Assembly (NCBI RefSeq): GCF_000745015.1
Contig: NZ_JQNA01000002.1
Coordinates: 5,766,001-5,830,000, forward strand
Length of the DNA stretch: 64,000 nucleotides
DNA from: Burkholderia sp. 9120
Lineage (GTDB): Bacteria > Pseudomonadota > Gammaproteobacteria > Burkholderiales > Burkholderiaceae
Direction of reading: 5' to 3'
Positions 17,652 through 26,282 of this stretch are shown one piece after another (the stretch's first letter is position 1; the number at the start of each line of letters is the position of its first letter). A program made the translations under genes and the position numbers. Under the pieces are notes generated by a model. That model did not search any database, was not told where the DNA came from, and saw only the letters and a list, made by a program, of their open reading frames with translations.

Positions 17652-18402
17652 AGTGCAGGGCTTTCGGCACGCTGTAGGCGGCGCCGTTGTAGTTCAGCGT
17701 GGTGGTCGAGCGTTTCGGCGCGCCATCCTTCGACACGCAATCGCTGCTCGTCTGCTTGCTCACGCGCTTTTTCGAGGTTTCGCCGACGCGCAACGTGGCA
17801 TAGCCGGACGCGTTGGCCGGACCGACGGCGAGCGAACGCGCGATCGACGAAAACGTTCCCGCGCAATTGCCATCCCATTCGCCGGAGTCGTTCGCGACGA
17901 GCATGTCGTCGAGCACGCGGCGCAGCGTGTGGCCGTCCTGTACATACAGGCTCAGCGCCTGCGCTTCGTAGGGATTGACGCGCGACGAACCTTCGTACGT
18001 CACGCGCACGCCGAACGCGCGCAGTTGCGGCGTCAACTGATAGCGCGCCGTGTCGAGATCGATCGAACTGAAGCGAACCGCGTCCGACGTGATCGCCGAC
18101 GGTTCATAGAAGTGCGCGACGATCGCACCGGATTGGCTATCGGCAACGAGCACTTCGACGTCGTAGACGGCTTCATCGTCGGTGGCGCCGGCCTGGGGCA
18201 TCGGCTGCACGGCCAGAGTCAGCGACGGGTCCGCCGGCCAGACTTTGCACGCCGCGTGCTCGCTATCGAGTTGGCGGCCGGGGTGCAGCGTTTTCATCCA
18301 TTGGCTCAGATTGGCCTGGCAAGCCGCCTTGGCATCGGTATCGGCGTCGGCATGGGCGAACATGGGCAGGCACAGCACGGCTAAGGCGATGAGTTTTTTC
18401 AT
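17644..18402 (-). CDS. Secreted protein of unknown function
   Basis: A 252-residue protein with a classic signal peptide (MKKLIALAVLCLPMFAHADA, cleavage after AHA) and a strong RBS (GGGAG). The mature part has six cysteines, suited to disulfides in the periplasm, and beta-rich segments such as AVYDVEVLVADSQSGAIVAH. It is the first gene of the three-gene envelope operon with the DUF3142 lipoprotein and the 903-residue protein. No family recognised. Confidence 0.75.
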   Translation of the reverse strand: MKKLIALAVLCLPMFAHADADTDAKAACQANLSQWMKTLHPGRQLDSEHAACKVWPADPSLTLAVQPMPQAGATDDEAVYDVEVLVADSQSGAIVAHFYEPSAITSDAVRFSSIDLDTARYQLTPQLRAFGVRVTYEGSSRVNPYEAQALSLYVQDGHTLRRVLDDMLVANDSGEWDGNCAGTFSSIARSLAVGPANASGYATLRVGETSKKRVSKQTSSDCVSKDGAPKRSTTTLNYNGAAYSVPKALHYE

Positions 18403-18625
18403 TGTTCTCCCGGTTTGCTTTATTGGACGTTCTGCCGCGCGCTCGCGAATCGAGCTATTGCCGCGGATTTTAGGGCGAGCGCTGTCCGTTGTAAAACGAT
18501 GGTGAGGCGGGAGTGTGAATAGGGGCGTTTCAGCGTGGTATCGCCGATAGCCAGGAGAATGGGATTAATGCGGAACGCAACAAGCGGGGCGACCGTCGCC
18601 AGGTTCCAATACAGCTACGTGACGA

Positions 18626-19489
18626 TCAATCCCCGGTCGCCTCCGGTTCATGCGACGCCAACCGCGCCTTCGCGTGGCGCATCTTCTCAAGCGTCTTCGG
18701 ACCGGCTTTAAGCGCGACGCCGATCGCGAGCGCGTCCATGATGCACAGATGCACGAGCCGCGACACGCCCGGCGTATTCGGATCGATCGGGCTCGGCACG
18801 CGCAGCAGCAGCGGAATATCGACTAGCCACGCCAGCCGCGAACCGACGTTGGTCAGCGCAATGGTGGTCGCGCCGCGCTCCTTCGCGATCTGTATGCTCT
18901 CGTTCACTTCGACGCTGCGGCCCGAATGCGAAATGGCGAATGCCACATCGCCCGGCTCCATCAGCCCCGCGTAAAGACGCTGCAAATGACCGTCCGTAAA
19001 AGCAGTCGACGCAATGTCGAGCCGCAGAAAGCGCAACGCCGCGTCTTGCGCCACGAGGCCCGACCCCGAGCCGACGCCGAAGAAGAACACCCGCCCCGCG
19101 CTCGACAGCGCCGCGATCGCGCTCTCCACGACCGCGGGGTCCAGCGCGCCGCGGGCATGCGTGATGCCGTCGATGGCCGCTTCGCCCACCTTGTCCATCA
19201 AGGTCTGCACGTCGTCGTCGCGCGCCACCGCGGTCGACGCGTACGGCATGCCGCCCGCCACGCTCTGCGCCAGTTGCATCTTGAAGTCGCGCAGACCATG
19301 CGCCCCGATCGCGCGGCAAAAACGCGTGACGGAGGGCTCGGACACGTCGGCGCGCTGCGCGAGTTCGGTGATGCTCGCGCGCATGGCGAAGTCGACGTCG
19401 CTCAGCACCATATCGGCGACCTTGCGCTCGGCAGGCCGCAAGTTCGCCAACGCGCTGCGAATGTGGGGAATCAAGTTCGGTGCGGACAC
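18626..19489 (-). CDS. RpiR/HexR-type transcriptional regulator with SIS domain
   Basis: A 287-residue regulator starting with GTG 19489. Residues 1-75 form the HTH_6 domain (LRPAERKVADMVL, then ITELAQRADVSEPSVTRFCR). Residues about 120-260 form the phosphosugar-binding SIS domain (VFFFGVGSGSGLVAQDAALR, AISHSGRSVEVNESI). Such proteins sense sugar phosphates. It heads or borders the ABC sugar-import locus on its right, and TGTA-N7-TACA sites of RpiR/HexR type occur in that locus's central promoter region, so local control is likely. Confidence 0.9.
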   Translation of the reverse strand: MSAPNLIPHIRSALANLRPAERKVADMVLSDVDFAMRASITELAQRADVSEPSVTRFCRAIGAHGLRDFKMQLAQSVAGGMPYASTAVARDDDVQTLMDKVGEAAIDGITHARGALDPAVVESAIAALSSAGRVFFFGVGSGSGLVAQDAALRFLRLDIASTAFTDGHLQRLYAGLMEPGDVAFAISHSGRSVEVNESIQIAKERGATTIALTNVGSRLAWLVDIPLLLRVPSPIDPNTPGVSRLVHLCIMDALAIGVALKAGPKTLEKMRHAKARLASHEPEATGD

Positions 19490-19684
19490 CCGGTGTTCCT
19501 TAAAAGCGCCCTCAGACCTGTCGCTTCGCGCCGGCCGCCGAAGGGGACTTCCTTCGGGGCGGTGGACGTCCTGCGGAGCGGAAAACGTGGGACGTCCCGG
19601 CGTTTTCTTACGGGTTAAATGAATCCGCGTCGCGGTTGCCGTTGCGGCCGGAACCGGAATCGGAACCGGACGGCAACACGCGGC

Positions 19685-20767
19685 TCAGACCAGCCTGCGT
19701 CCACTCTCCGTATCGAACAGATGAATATGTTCCGCCGGCAAACGCAGCGCGATACGTTGGCCAGGCTCGATTTTCGAGCGCTGGCGCGTCGTCACGCACC
19801 ACGTGCTGCCGCCTATTTTCCCGTACAAGTGGGTCTCCGCGCCAGTCGGCTCGACCACTTCGACTTCCATCGTGGCGTCCGGCGTCTGCGCCATGGTCTC
19901 GATGTGTTCGGGGCGCACGCCGAGCGTGACTTTCGCACCGACTGCCGCCGAAGCCGACGCGCCTTCCAGCACGATCTCGCCGCCGCCGGTCAGCTTCAAC
20001 GTGAGGCCCTGGCCTTGCGCGCCGCTCGCCACCACGCCTTCGGCAAAATTCATCGACGGCGAGCCGAGGAAGCTCGCGACGAACAGATTCGCCGGACGAT
20101 CGTACAACTCCAGCGGACGACCCATCTGCTCGATCCGCCCCGCGTTCATCACGACGATGCGATCGGCCATGGTCATCGCCTCGATCTGATCGTGCGTGAC
20201 GTAGATCACCGTATTCTTCAGGCGCTGATGCAGCGCCTTGATTTCAGTGCGCATCTGCACGCGCAGCTTGGCGTCGAGATTGGACAGCGGCTCGTCGAAC
20301 AGAAACAGCGACGGCTCGCGCACCACCGCGCGGCCCATCGCCACGCGTTGCCGTTGACCGCCCGAGAGCGCGCGCGGCAAACGGTCCAGATAACCGCTGA
20401 GATTCAGCATCTTCGCGGCGGCTTCGATCCGCGGCTTGAAACTCGCCGACGATTCCTTGCGAATGCGCGGTCCGAAGGCGATGTTTTCGTAGACCGACAA
20501 GTGCGGATAGAGCGCGTAGCTCTGGAACACCATCGAAATATTGCGCTGCTGCGGCGCGAGCGTGTTCGCCCGCGTGCCGCCAATCATCAGATCGCCGCCG
20601 CTGATCTCTTCGAGGCCGGCCACCATCCGCATCAACGTGCTCTTGCCGCAGCCCGACGGACCGACCAGCACGACGAACTCGCCGTCGTCGATGTCGAGAT
20701 CGATGCCGTGCACGACTTGCGTGTCGCCATAGCGTTTGAAGATGCCGCTTAGTTGCACTGCTGCCAT
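19685..20767 (-). CDS. UgpC/MalK-type sugar ABC transporter ATPase
   Basis: A 360-residue ATPase with Walker A GPSGCGKST, signature LSGGQRQRVAMGRA, Walker B SLFLFDEPLSNLD and the switch histidine in VIYVTHDQIEA. The C-terminal 110 residues are the regulatory OB/TOBE region typical of MalK and UgpC (VTLGVRPEHIE). It energises the binding-protein-dependent permease encoded on the opposite strand (21.9-25.1 kb). RBS GAGGA precedes the start. The substrate cannot be told from the ATPase. Confidence 0.92.
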   Translation of the reverse strand: MAAVQLSGIFKRYGDTQVVHGIDLDIDDGEFVVLVGPSGCGKSTLMRMVAGLEEISGGDLMIGGTRANTLAPQQRNISMVFQSYALYPHLSVYENIAFGPRIRKESSASFKPRIEAAAKMLNLSGYLDRLPRALSGGQRQRVAMGRAVVREPSLFLFDEPLSNLDAKLRVQMRTEIKALHQRLKNTVIYVTHDQIEAMTMADRIVVMNAGRIEQMGRPLELYDRPANLFVASFLGSPSMNFAEGVVASGAQGQGLTLKLTGGGEIVLEGASASAAVGAKVTLGVRPEHIETMAQTPDATMEVEVVEPTGAETHLYGKIGGSTWCVTTRQRSKIEPGQRIALRLPAEHIHLFDTESGRRLV

Positions 20768-20836
20768 GCTGTCCTCATCGTCTTGCTTCGTTGACTCGAC
20801 CGGGAGTTGCGGGTTTTTGTTCGGGTGTCGCTGTGT

Positions 20837-21610
20837 TCAGATCTGTTCTAGCGTCAGTTCTTCCGCCATCAAACGATTGCCCGCCATCAGACCGCCGTCC
20901 ACCGGCAACGCGACGCCGGTAATCACGCGCGCCATCGGCGACGCGAGAAACTGCACGGCGTCGGCGATGTCGTCGGGCGTCGCGAAGTCGCGCAACGGGT
21001 ACCACTTCTTCAGATCCTCGAACACTTGCGGGTTCTTGTCGACGCGCGCCTGCCATGCCTGGGTCTTCACCGTGCCCGGACACACGATGTTGGCGCGAAT
21101 GCCATAGCGGCCGAGTTCCATGGCCAGCGCTTTCGTGTAGCTGATCAAGCCGGCCTTTGCCGCGCTATACGCGGGGTGCCCGAGCGCGGCCATGCCGTTC
21201 ACCGAACCGATCAGCACCAACGCGCCGCACCGGCGTTCGATCATCGACGCCCGCACCGCTTCCACCGTGTGATACGTGCCGTTCAGATTCAGATGAATGT
21301 CGCGTTGCCAACTCGCGGCGTCGGTGCTGGCAAGCGTCAGGCCTTGCGCAGCGCCGGCGTTCGCAACCAGCACATCCACCGGACCGCGCACCTTGACTGC
21401 GGCCGCCACCGCTTGCTGCACCGCGGCGGCATCGCCGAGGTCGACCGCGATCGGCGTGACGTGCGCGTCGCCGAGTTGCGCGGTCAATGCCTGAAGCGCG
21501 GCCGCGTCGATGTCGAGCGCCAGCACGGTATCGCCCTGCTCCACGAAACGCCTGCACAACACGCTGCCGATACCGCCGCAAGCGCCCGTTACCAACACCA
21601 CACGATTCAT
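20837..21610 (-). CDS. Short-chain dehydrogenase/reductase
   Basis: A 257-residue SDR from ATG 21610 (MNRVVLVTGACGGIG); an in-frame start six codons upstream is less likely because AGGCGG suits the inner one. Motifs are TGACGGIG for NAD(P), NAGAAQG, catalytic Ser in LIGSVNG and YSAAK, so it should be active. Together with the ABC importer and RpiR regulator it probably oxidises the imported sugar or polyol. It shares the minus-strand transcript with the ATPase (69-bp gap) and starts in the region holding the TGTA-N7-TACA operator. Confidence 0.9.
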   Translation of the reverse strand: MNRVVLVTGACGGIGSVLCRRFVEQGDTVLALDIDAAALQALTAQLGDAHVTPIAVDLGDAAAVQQAVAAAVKVRGPVDVLVANAGAAQGLTLASTDAASWQRDIHLNLNGTYHTVEAVRASMIERRCGALVLIGSVNGMAALGHPAYSAAKAGLISYTKALAMELGRYGIRANIVCPGTVKTQAWQARVDKNPQVFEDLKKWYPLRDFATPDDIADAVQFLASPMARVITGVALPVDGGLMAGNRLMAEELTLEQI

Positions 21611-21652
21611 GTCCGCCTCGCTCATCAACTGGTCATTCGCACCGGATTAGCA

Positions 21653-21667
21653 TGTAAATTTCCTACA
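21653..21667. promoter_or_regulatory. RpiR-type operator, site 1
   Basis: TGTAAATTTCCTACA has the TGTA-N7-TACA form of RpiR/HexR sites. It lies 43 bases upstream of the SDR start in the 334-bp divergent promoter region (21611-21944). Apart from the two operator sites, I see no other gene or element in that region. Confidence 0.55.
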
Positions 21668-21818
21668 AACTCGATGTCGGCCAGTTGTCTAGTCATCCCG
21701 AAGATTGGGTATCCGTGACTTCGCGTTACGCAGAATACCCCTGCTTTACAGCATCTTATGCACAAAACCGGCTGCAAAAAAATATGGCAGACCCTACGTG
21801 ACAAGCTATTTTGCGTCA

Positions 21819-21833
21819 TGTAGGATTTTTTCA
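21819..21833. promoter_or_regulatory. RpiR-type operator, site 2 (imperfect)
   Basis: TGTAGGATTTTTTCA matches the reverse complement of site 1 (TGTAGGAAATTTACA) at 12 of 15 positions. It lies about 110 bases before the binding-protein gene, so the same regulator may control both transcripts. Confidence 0.4.
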
Positions 21834-21944
21834 AACAATTTAACCCAAAGCGGCCGGCGATGGCAGCAGACCACCCCACCATCATCGGATGGGACCGGAG
21901 CCGGCGCTCAAGCGCCAATTCCGATCGACAACAGGAGAGAGAGA

Positions 21945-23177
21945 ATGTCGTTGCATGCCCGTGCTTCCCTCGCGCTAGGCAAAGTTGCCGTGGCGCTCGC
22001 GTTTGCAGGTATCGCCGTCGCGGCTCACGCCGACACGGTCCGCGTCACGGTCGCGCACTACAGCGACGCGACCGCGCCGTACTTCGAAAAAATGGCCCGC
22101 AACTTCGAGAAGGCCAATCCCGGCACCACCATCAAGATCGAAGACGTGAACTGGGACACGCTGCAACAGAAACTCCAGACGGACATTTCCGGCGGCGCCA
22201 ATGCCGACCTCGCGATTGTCGGCACGCGCTGGCTGCTCGACTTCGTGAAGGACGACGTGGCCGAACCGCTCGACGGATACATGGATGCGAGCTTCAAGAG
22301 CCGCTTCATCGGTCCGTTCCTCGCACCGGGCGAAATCAACGGCAAGGTGTACGGTCTGCCGATCGCGGCTTCCGCGCGCGCTTTGTACTACAACAAGGAT
22401 CTGCTGGCGAAAGTCGGCTATCCCGACGGTCCTAAAACGTGGAACGACGTGATCGACGCGTCGAAGAAACTGAAGGCGCAGGGCATTGCCGGCTTTGGCC
22501 TGCAAGGCAAGGAAATCGAAACGGACGTCTACTATTACTACGCGCTGTGGACCAATGGCGGCGACGTCGTCGGCAAGGACGGCAAGGCGGCGTTCAATTC
22601 GCCGGCCGGTATCAAGGCGGCCACGCTGTACAAGTCGATGATCGATCAGGGTCTCACGCAACCCGGCGTGACCGGCTATAGCCGCGAAGATGTGCAGAAC
22701 CTGTTCAAACAGGGCCGCGTCGCGATGGTGATCTCCGCGCCGTTCCTGTCGAAGCAGATCAAGAAAGACGCGCCGAACCTGAAGTACGGCATCGATCCGA
22801 TTCCGATGGGTACGACGCACGCCACGTACGCCGTCACCGATTCGATCGTGATGTTCAAGAACTCGAAGGTGAAGAAGTCGGCCTGGAAGTTCCTCGACTA
22901 TCTGTTCACGAAGGAACCGCGCGTCGAGTTCTCGACGACCGAAGGTTTCCTGCCGACCACCAAGGCTGAAGCGACCGATCCGGCGTTCAACGATCCGGAT
23001 ACGAAAGCGTTCGTCGCGTTGCTGCCGACGGCGCGCTTCGCACCGACCGTGACCGGCTGGGAAGACACCGCGAAAGCCGTGACCGATGCAATGCAGTCGA
23101 TCTACCTCGGCAAGGCGAAACCGGCTGACGCGCTGAATGCGGCAGCCACCCAGGCGAACAAGTCGCTCGGTCATTGA
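21945..23177 (+). CDS. Sugar ABC transporter substrate-binding protein
   Basis: ATG 21945 follows ACAGGAGAGAGAGA and begins a Sec signal peptide (VAVALAFAGIAVAAHA, cut before DTVRV). The roughly 385-residue mature protein is a cluster B/MalE-type binding protein: VAHYSDATAPYFEKMARNFE, NADLAIVGTRWLLDFV, VYGLPIAASARALYYNKDLL. It captures a sugar or polyol in the periplasm for the two permeases downstream. The stem-loop after it (23252-23285) probably keeps its transcript level above that of the permeases. Confidence 0.92.
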   Translation: MSLHARASLALGKVAVALAFAGIAVAAHADTVRVTVAHYSDATAPYFEKMARNFEKANPGTTIKIEDVNWDTLQQKLQTDISGGANADLAIVGTRWLLDFVKDDVAEPLDGYMDASFKSRFIGPFLAPGEINGKVYGLPIAASARALYYNKDLLAKVGYPDGPKTWNDVIDASKKLKAQGIAGFGLQGKEIETDVYYYYALWTNGGDVVGKDGKAAFNSPAGIKAATLYKSMIDQGLTQPGVTGYSREDVQNLFKQGRVAMVISAPFLSKQIKKDAPNLKYGIDPIPMGTTHATYAVTDSIVMFKNSKVKKSAWKFLDYLFTKEPRVEFSTTEGFLPTTKAEATDPAFNDPDTKAFVALLPTARFAPTVTGWEDTAKAVTDAMQSIYLGKAKPADALNAAATQANKSLGH

Positions 23178-23251
23178 TCGTGCTTTGATCGCTCGTTCTG
23201 ATCGCTCGGTTTTGATCGCTGAGTGATCTCGAGGTGATTTGCTGAACACGG

Positions 23252-23285
23252 AACGCGCGCCGCCATCGTGAAGGCGGTGCGCGTT
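23252..23285 (+). terminator. Stem-loop between binding-protein and permease genes
   Basis: AACGCGCGCCGCC and GGCGGTGCGCGTT pair over 13 positions with one mismatch. The position inside the operon suggests attenuation or 3' stabilisation rather than full termination, as in malE-malF-type operons. Confidence 0.55.
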
Positions 23286-23328
23286 TCGGTCGTAATGCAC
23301 TATCCGGCCCATCCCGGCGCGCGCGCGA

Positions 23329-24252
23329 ATGAGCGCAAGCGCGTCTTACGATCGAGCACGCATGAGCCGTTCCGCTTCTTCGCGCCTGCAGGCGCCCTGG
23401 TTGCTGATTGCGCCGAGTCTGGTACTCGCGCTCTTTATCATCAGCTATCCGATTTTCAACATCGTGTGGCAATCGCTGCACGAGGTCTCGCGTTTCGGTG
23501 CGATTCGCGATTTCACCGGCCTACAGAACTTTTATACGATTTTCGACGACCCCGCGTTTCTCGCGGCCGCGCGACGAACCGTTGTGTGGACCGTGTGCGT
23601 GGTGGGTGGCACCGTACTGATTTCAGTGCCGGTCGCGCTGATCCTGAACCAGGATTTTTACGGCCGCGGCATAGCGCGCACCATCGTGATGCTGCCGTGG
23701 TCCGTCTCGCTGACCATGACCGCCGTGGTCTGGCGCTGGGCCTTCAACGACGATTACGGCATGGTCAACGTCACACTGCAAAGGCTGGGGTTGATCAGCG
23801 GCCCGATCCATTGGCTCGCGACGCCGGATCTCGCGTTTCCGGTGGAGATCGCCGTCGGCATTCTGGTGTCGATACCCTTTACGGTGACGATTTTGCTGGG
23901 CGGGTTGTCCTCCGTGCCTGGCGATATCTACGAGGCGGCACGCATGGACGGAGCGAGCGCGTGGCAGCAGTTTCGCAAGCTGACCATGCCGTTGCTGCGA
24001 CCCTTCATCAACATGACGATCCTGCTGAATGTGATCTACGTGTTCAACTCGTTTCCGATCATCTGGGTCATGACGCAAGGCGGGCCCGACAACGGCACGC
24101 ATATTCTCGTCACTTATCTGTATGAGTTGGGCTTCCGGTTGGGACGTCCCGGTGAAGCCGCGGCGGTGTCGCTGATCATGCTCGTCATGCTGTTCGTTTT
24201 CTCGATCGCCTATCTGCGCCTGCAGCCCGCGAAAGAAGGAGATCCGTCATGA
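23329..24252 (+). CDS. Sugar ABC transporter permease (MalF/UgpA type)
   Basis: A permease of up to 307 residues with six predicted helices. An inner ATG at 23362 (MSRSASSRLQAPWLLIAPSL) is equally plausible because neither start has a clear RBS. The cytoplasmic EAA loop reads DIYEAARMDGASAWQQFRKL followed by TMPLLRP, which docks the ATPase. The end overlaps the next permease gene by four bases (ATGA). It should form the translocation pore together with the downstream gene product. Confidence 0.9.
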   Translation: MSASASYDRARMSRSASSRLQAPWLLIAPSLVLALFIISYPIFNIVWQSLHEVSRFGAIRDFTGLQNFYTIFDDPAFLAAARRTVVWTVCVVGGTVLISVPVALILNQDFYGRGIARTIVMLPWSVSLTMTAVVWRWAFNDDYGMVNVTLQRLGLISGPIHWLATPDLAFPVEIAVGILVSIPFTVTILLGGLSSVPGDIYEAARMDGASAWQQFRKLTMPLLRPFINMTILLNVIYVFNSFPIIWVMTQGGPDNGTHILVTYLYELGFRLGRPGEAAAVSLIMLVMLFVFSIAYLRLQPAKEGDPS

Positions 24253-25100
24253 GTCTCAGCATCAAGATGAAGCGCTCGCTGTGGTGCTGGCTCGCGCTGT
24301 CGCCTCTGGTTGTGGTGGTGTTGTTTCCGTTTGCCGTGATGCTGTTCACGGCATTGAAACCGGCCACGGAGATTTTTGTTTATCCGGCGCGCTGGTTGCC
24401 CGTTCATTGGCAATGGAGCAATTTCGTCGACATGTGGCAAGCGGCGAATTTCGGCGTGGCGTTACGCAATAGCACGGTGATCAGCTTGCTCTCGACCGCG
24501 CTCGCTTTGGCCGTGAGCTTGCCCGCCGCGTATGCGCTAGCCAGATTTCCGTTTCGCGGACGCGGTTTGTATCGACAGTTCCTGCTCGTCACGCAGATGT
24601 TGTCGCCCATCCTGCTCGTAGTGGGTTTGTTCCGCCTCGCCGCGATGATCCCTTATGGCGATGGCAATCTGGTCGACTCGAAGATCGGCGTGATCGTCTC
24701 TTATGCGGCGTTCAATATTGCTTTCGCCGTGTGGATGTTGTCCTCGTACTTTCAGACGGTGCCGCGAGACCTGGAAGAGTCGGCGTGGCTCGAAGGATGC
24801 GGACGCACCAAGGCCGTCTTCAAGGTCTTCCTGCCGCTCGCCGTGCCCGCGATCGTCGTAACCGCCATCTTCACGTTCATAAACGCGTGGAATGAGTTTG
24901 CCGTGGTGTATACGCTGATCCGCTCGCCGGAGAACAAGACGCTCACCGTGCAGGTGACCGATATGGTGGCGGGCAAGTACGTCGTCGAATGGCATCTCGT
25001 GATGGCCGCGACCTTATGCGCGACGCTGCCGGTTTCGATCGTGTTTGCGTGGTTGCAGCGATTCCTGGTGAAGGGTTTGGCGCTCGGAGCCGTGAAGTAA
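24249..25100 (+). CDS. Sugar ABC transporter permease (MalG/UgpE type)
   Basis: A 283-residue, six-helix permease. The EAA-like loop is LEESAWLEGCGRTKAVFKVF followed by LPLAVPAIV, and AWNEFAVVYTLI near residue 220 is the usual MalG-type NEF motif. Translation is coupled to the upstream permease by an ATGA overlap. A strong hairpin follows five bases after the stop codon. Confidence 0.92.
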   Translation: MSLSIKMKRSLWCWLALSPLVVVVLFPFAVMLFTALKPATEIFVYPARWLPVHWQWSNFVDMWQAANFGVALRNSTVISLLSTALALAVSLPAAYALARFPFRGRGLYRQFLLVTQMLSPILLVVGLFRLAAMIPYGDGNLVDSKIGVIVSYAAFNIAFAVWMLSSYFQTVPRDLEESAWLEGCGRTKAVFKVFLPLAVPAIVVTAIFTFINAWNEFAVVYTLIRSPENKTLTVQVTDMVAGKYVVEWHLVMAATLCATLPVSIVFAWLQRFLVKGLALGAVK

Positions 25101-25104
25101 ATTG

Positions 25105-25136
25105 GCGGGCGCGCTGGCCATTGCGAACGCGCCCGC
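25105..25136 (+). terminator. Terminator-like hairpin of the ABC import operon
   Basis: GCGGGCGCG and CGCGCCCGC form a perfect 9-bp stem with a 14-base loop right after the permease stop. There is no T-tract. A second inverted repeat, GCACCCT/AGGGTGC, follows at 25159-25189. Confidence 0.6.
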
Positions 25137-26282
25137 TCGACTACACTTGAACGCCGTCGCACCCTGAATTTCGAATTAAATTAGGGTGCGAATTCAATAA
25201 AATATCGAATAAAAAAGTACCGCAACGCGAATTATCTGTTCGCACCCCATTCTATTTTTAGAAATTCAAATAGCACGCTCCTATTTATATTAATAATATT
25301 AAATAGCGTACTTCTCGACGGAATGTCAAACACCACCAATCTGCTGACAAATCAAAGATTTACGTTTTCCCGTCGATCGTGAGGAAGAGATTTTCCTCTG
25401 CGGCGCATTTGGTTAGTCATAAGCCGCCCCATACGGCGGATTCTCGGCATTATCACTTATCGTCTCGAATTCCCGCCACGTTGCACTGGTGAAACGTTTA
25501 TAATTCCTCTGCCGAAAGCATCTGTAAGTAATACCAGATGCACGAGAAAGCACACCAGTGTCGGCAATAATTGCATTGGTGCAGGTTGCGCGAGGTTGAG
25601 CGTCACGTCTGATCTTTGGGCGCGCCTCAATTACCGTCGCACCGCTGCGTTCGTATCGGCGCCAGGCCGTCAGTTGCGAAGGAATGGGACTTAGCTGGAA
25701 CATCAGCTCTCCTGATTTCCTTCGTTGCGCGTGCCTACCAGAAATTTGTTTTCACATTCACGGCGCGCTGCTGTATCAACGCGAGCCTTGCCAAAGTTTT
25801 ACGAGTCACGTCATCGGCATGTCATCAGTGATTGTGTCGTTTATCCGGTCGCGCGTTCGCGAGTCGGAGGACGCCGGCTGGGAAGTCGACTGAGCTTTCA
25901 CGCAACGAATGGGTACGCTGAAGCGCTGCTACATGCCGCGCTCGATGCGTGGCGTTGCCTATTCAAAAGTGTGACCAGCGAGAGCGCTCTATCAAGTGAG
26001 TCTTTCGTAGTCAATAGTAAGTATTCCGTAATATAAACGCCGGCCGACATTTGATTGATTGTTCAGCATTCAATCGCCTGACAGGTCGTCGCACGAACGG
26101 CTGTCTAAGGGCTCTCGTTCTCATAACAACGGCGCGCTCGAGCGCTGGCTTCATCAGCAATGAACGCGGTTTCGGCGCGTTCTCTGGTTGACCTCTCTCT
26201 GTAGTCATAACGCCAACGCGGACGACTTTGATCGATCTTGCTGATTCCTCGGGGAAAACCTGCTTTTAGCGATACACGGACA
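25137..26282. other. Long AT-richer intergenic region, no convincing gene
   Basis: About 1.1 kb, clearly poorer in GC than the flanks, especially 25160-25330 (runs such as TTTATATTAATAATATTAAA). Short open frames of 60-100 codons occur on both strands but lack RBSs and show no domain or biased codon pattern. The stretch ends at the signal-peptide start of the glycoside hydrolase. It may hold a long 5' regulatory region for that gene, or the remains of deleted DNA; I see no insertion-sequence ends. Confidence 0.5.

Noticed and set aside
25413..25703. 96-codon minus-strand frame in the AT-rich intergenic island
   Set aside because: No RBS, mixed composition, no recognisable domain, and overlapping frames on the other strand.
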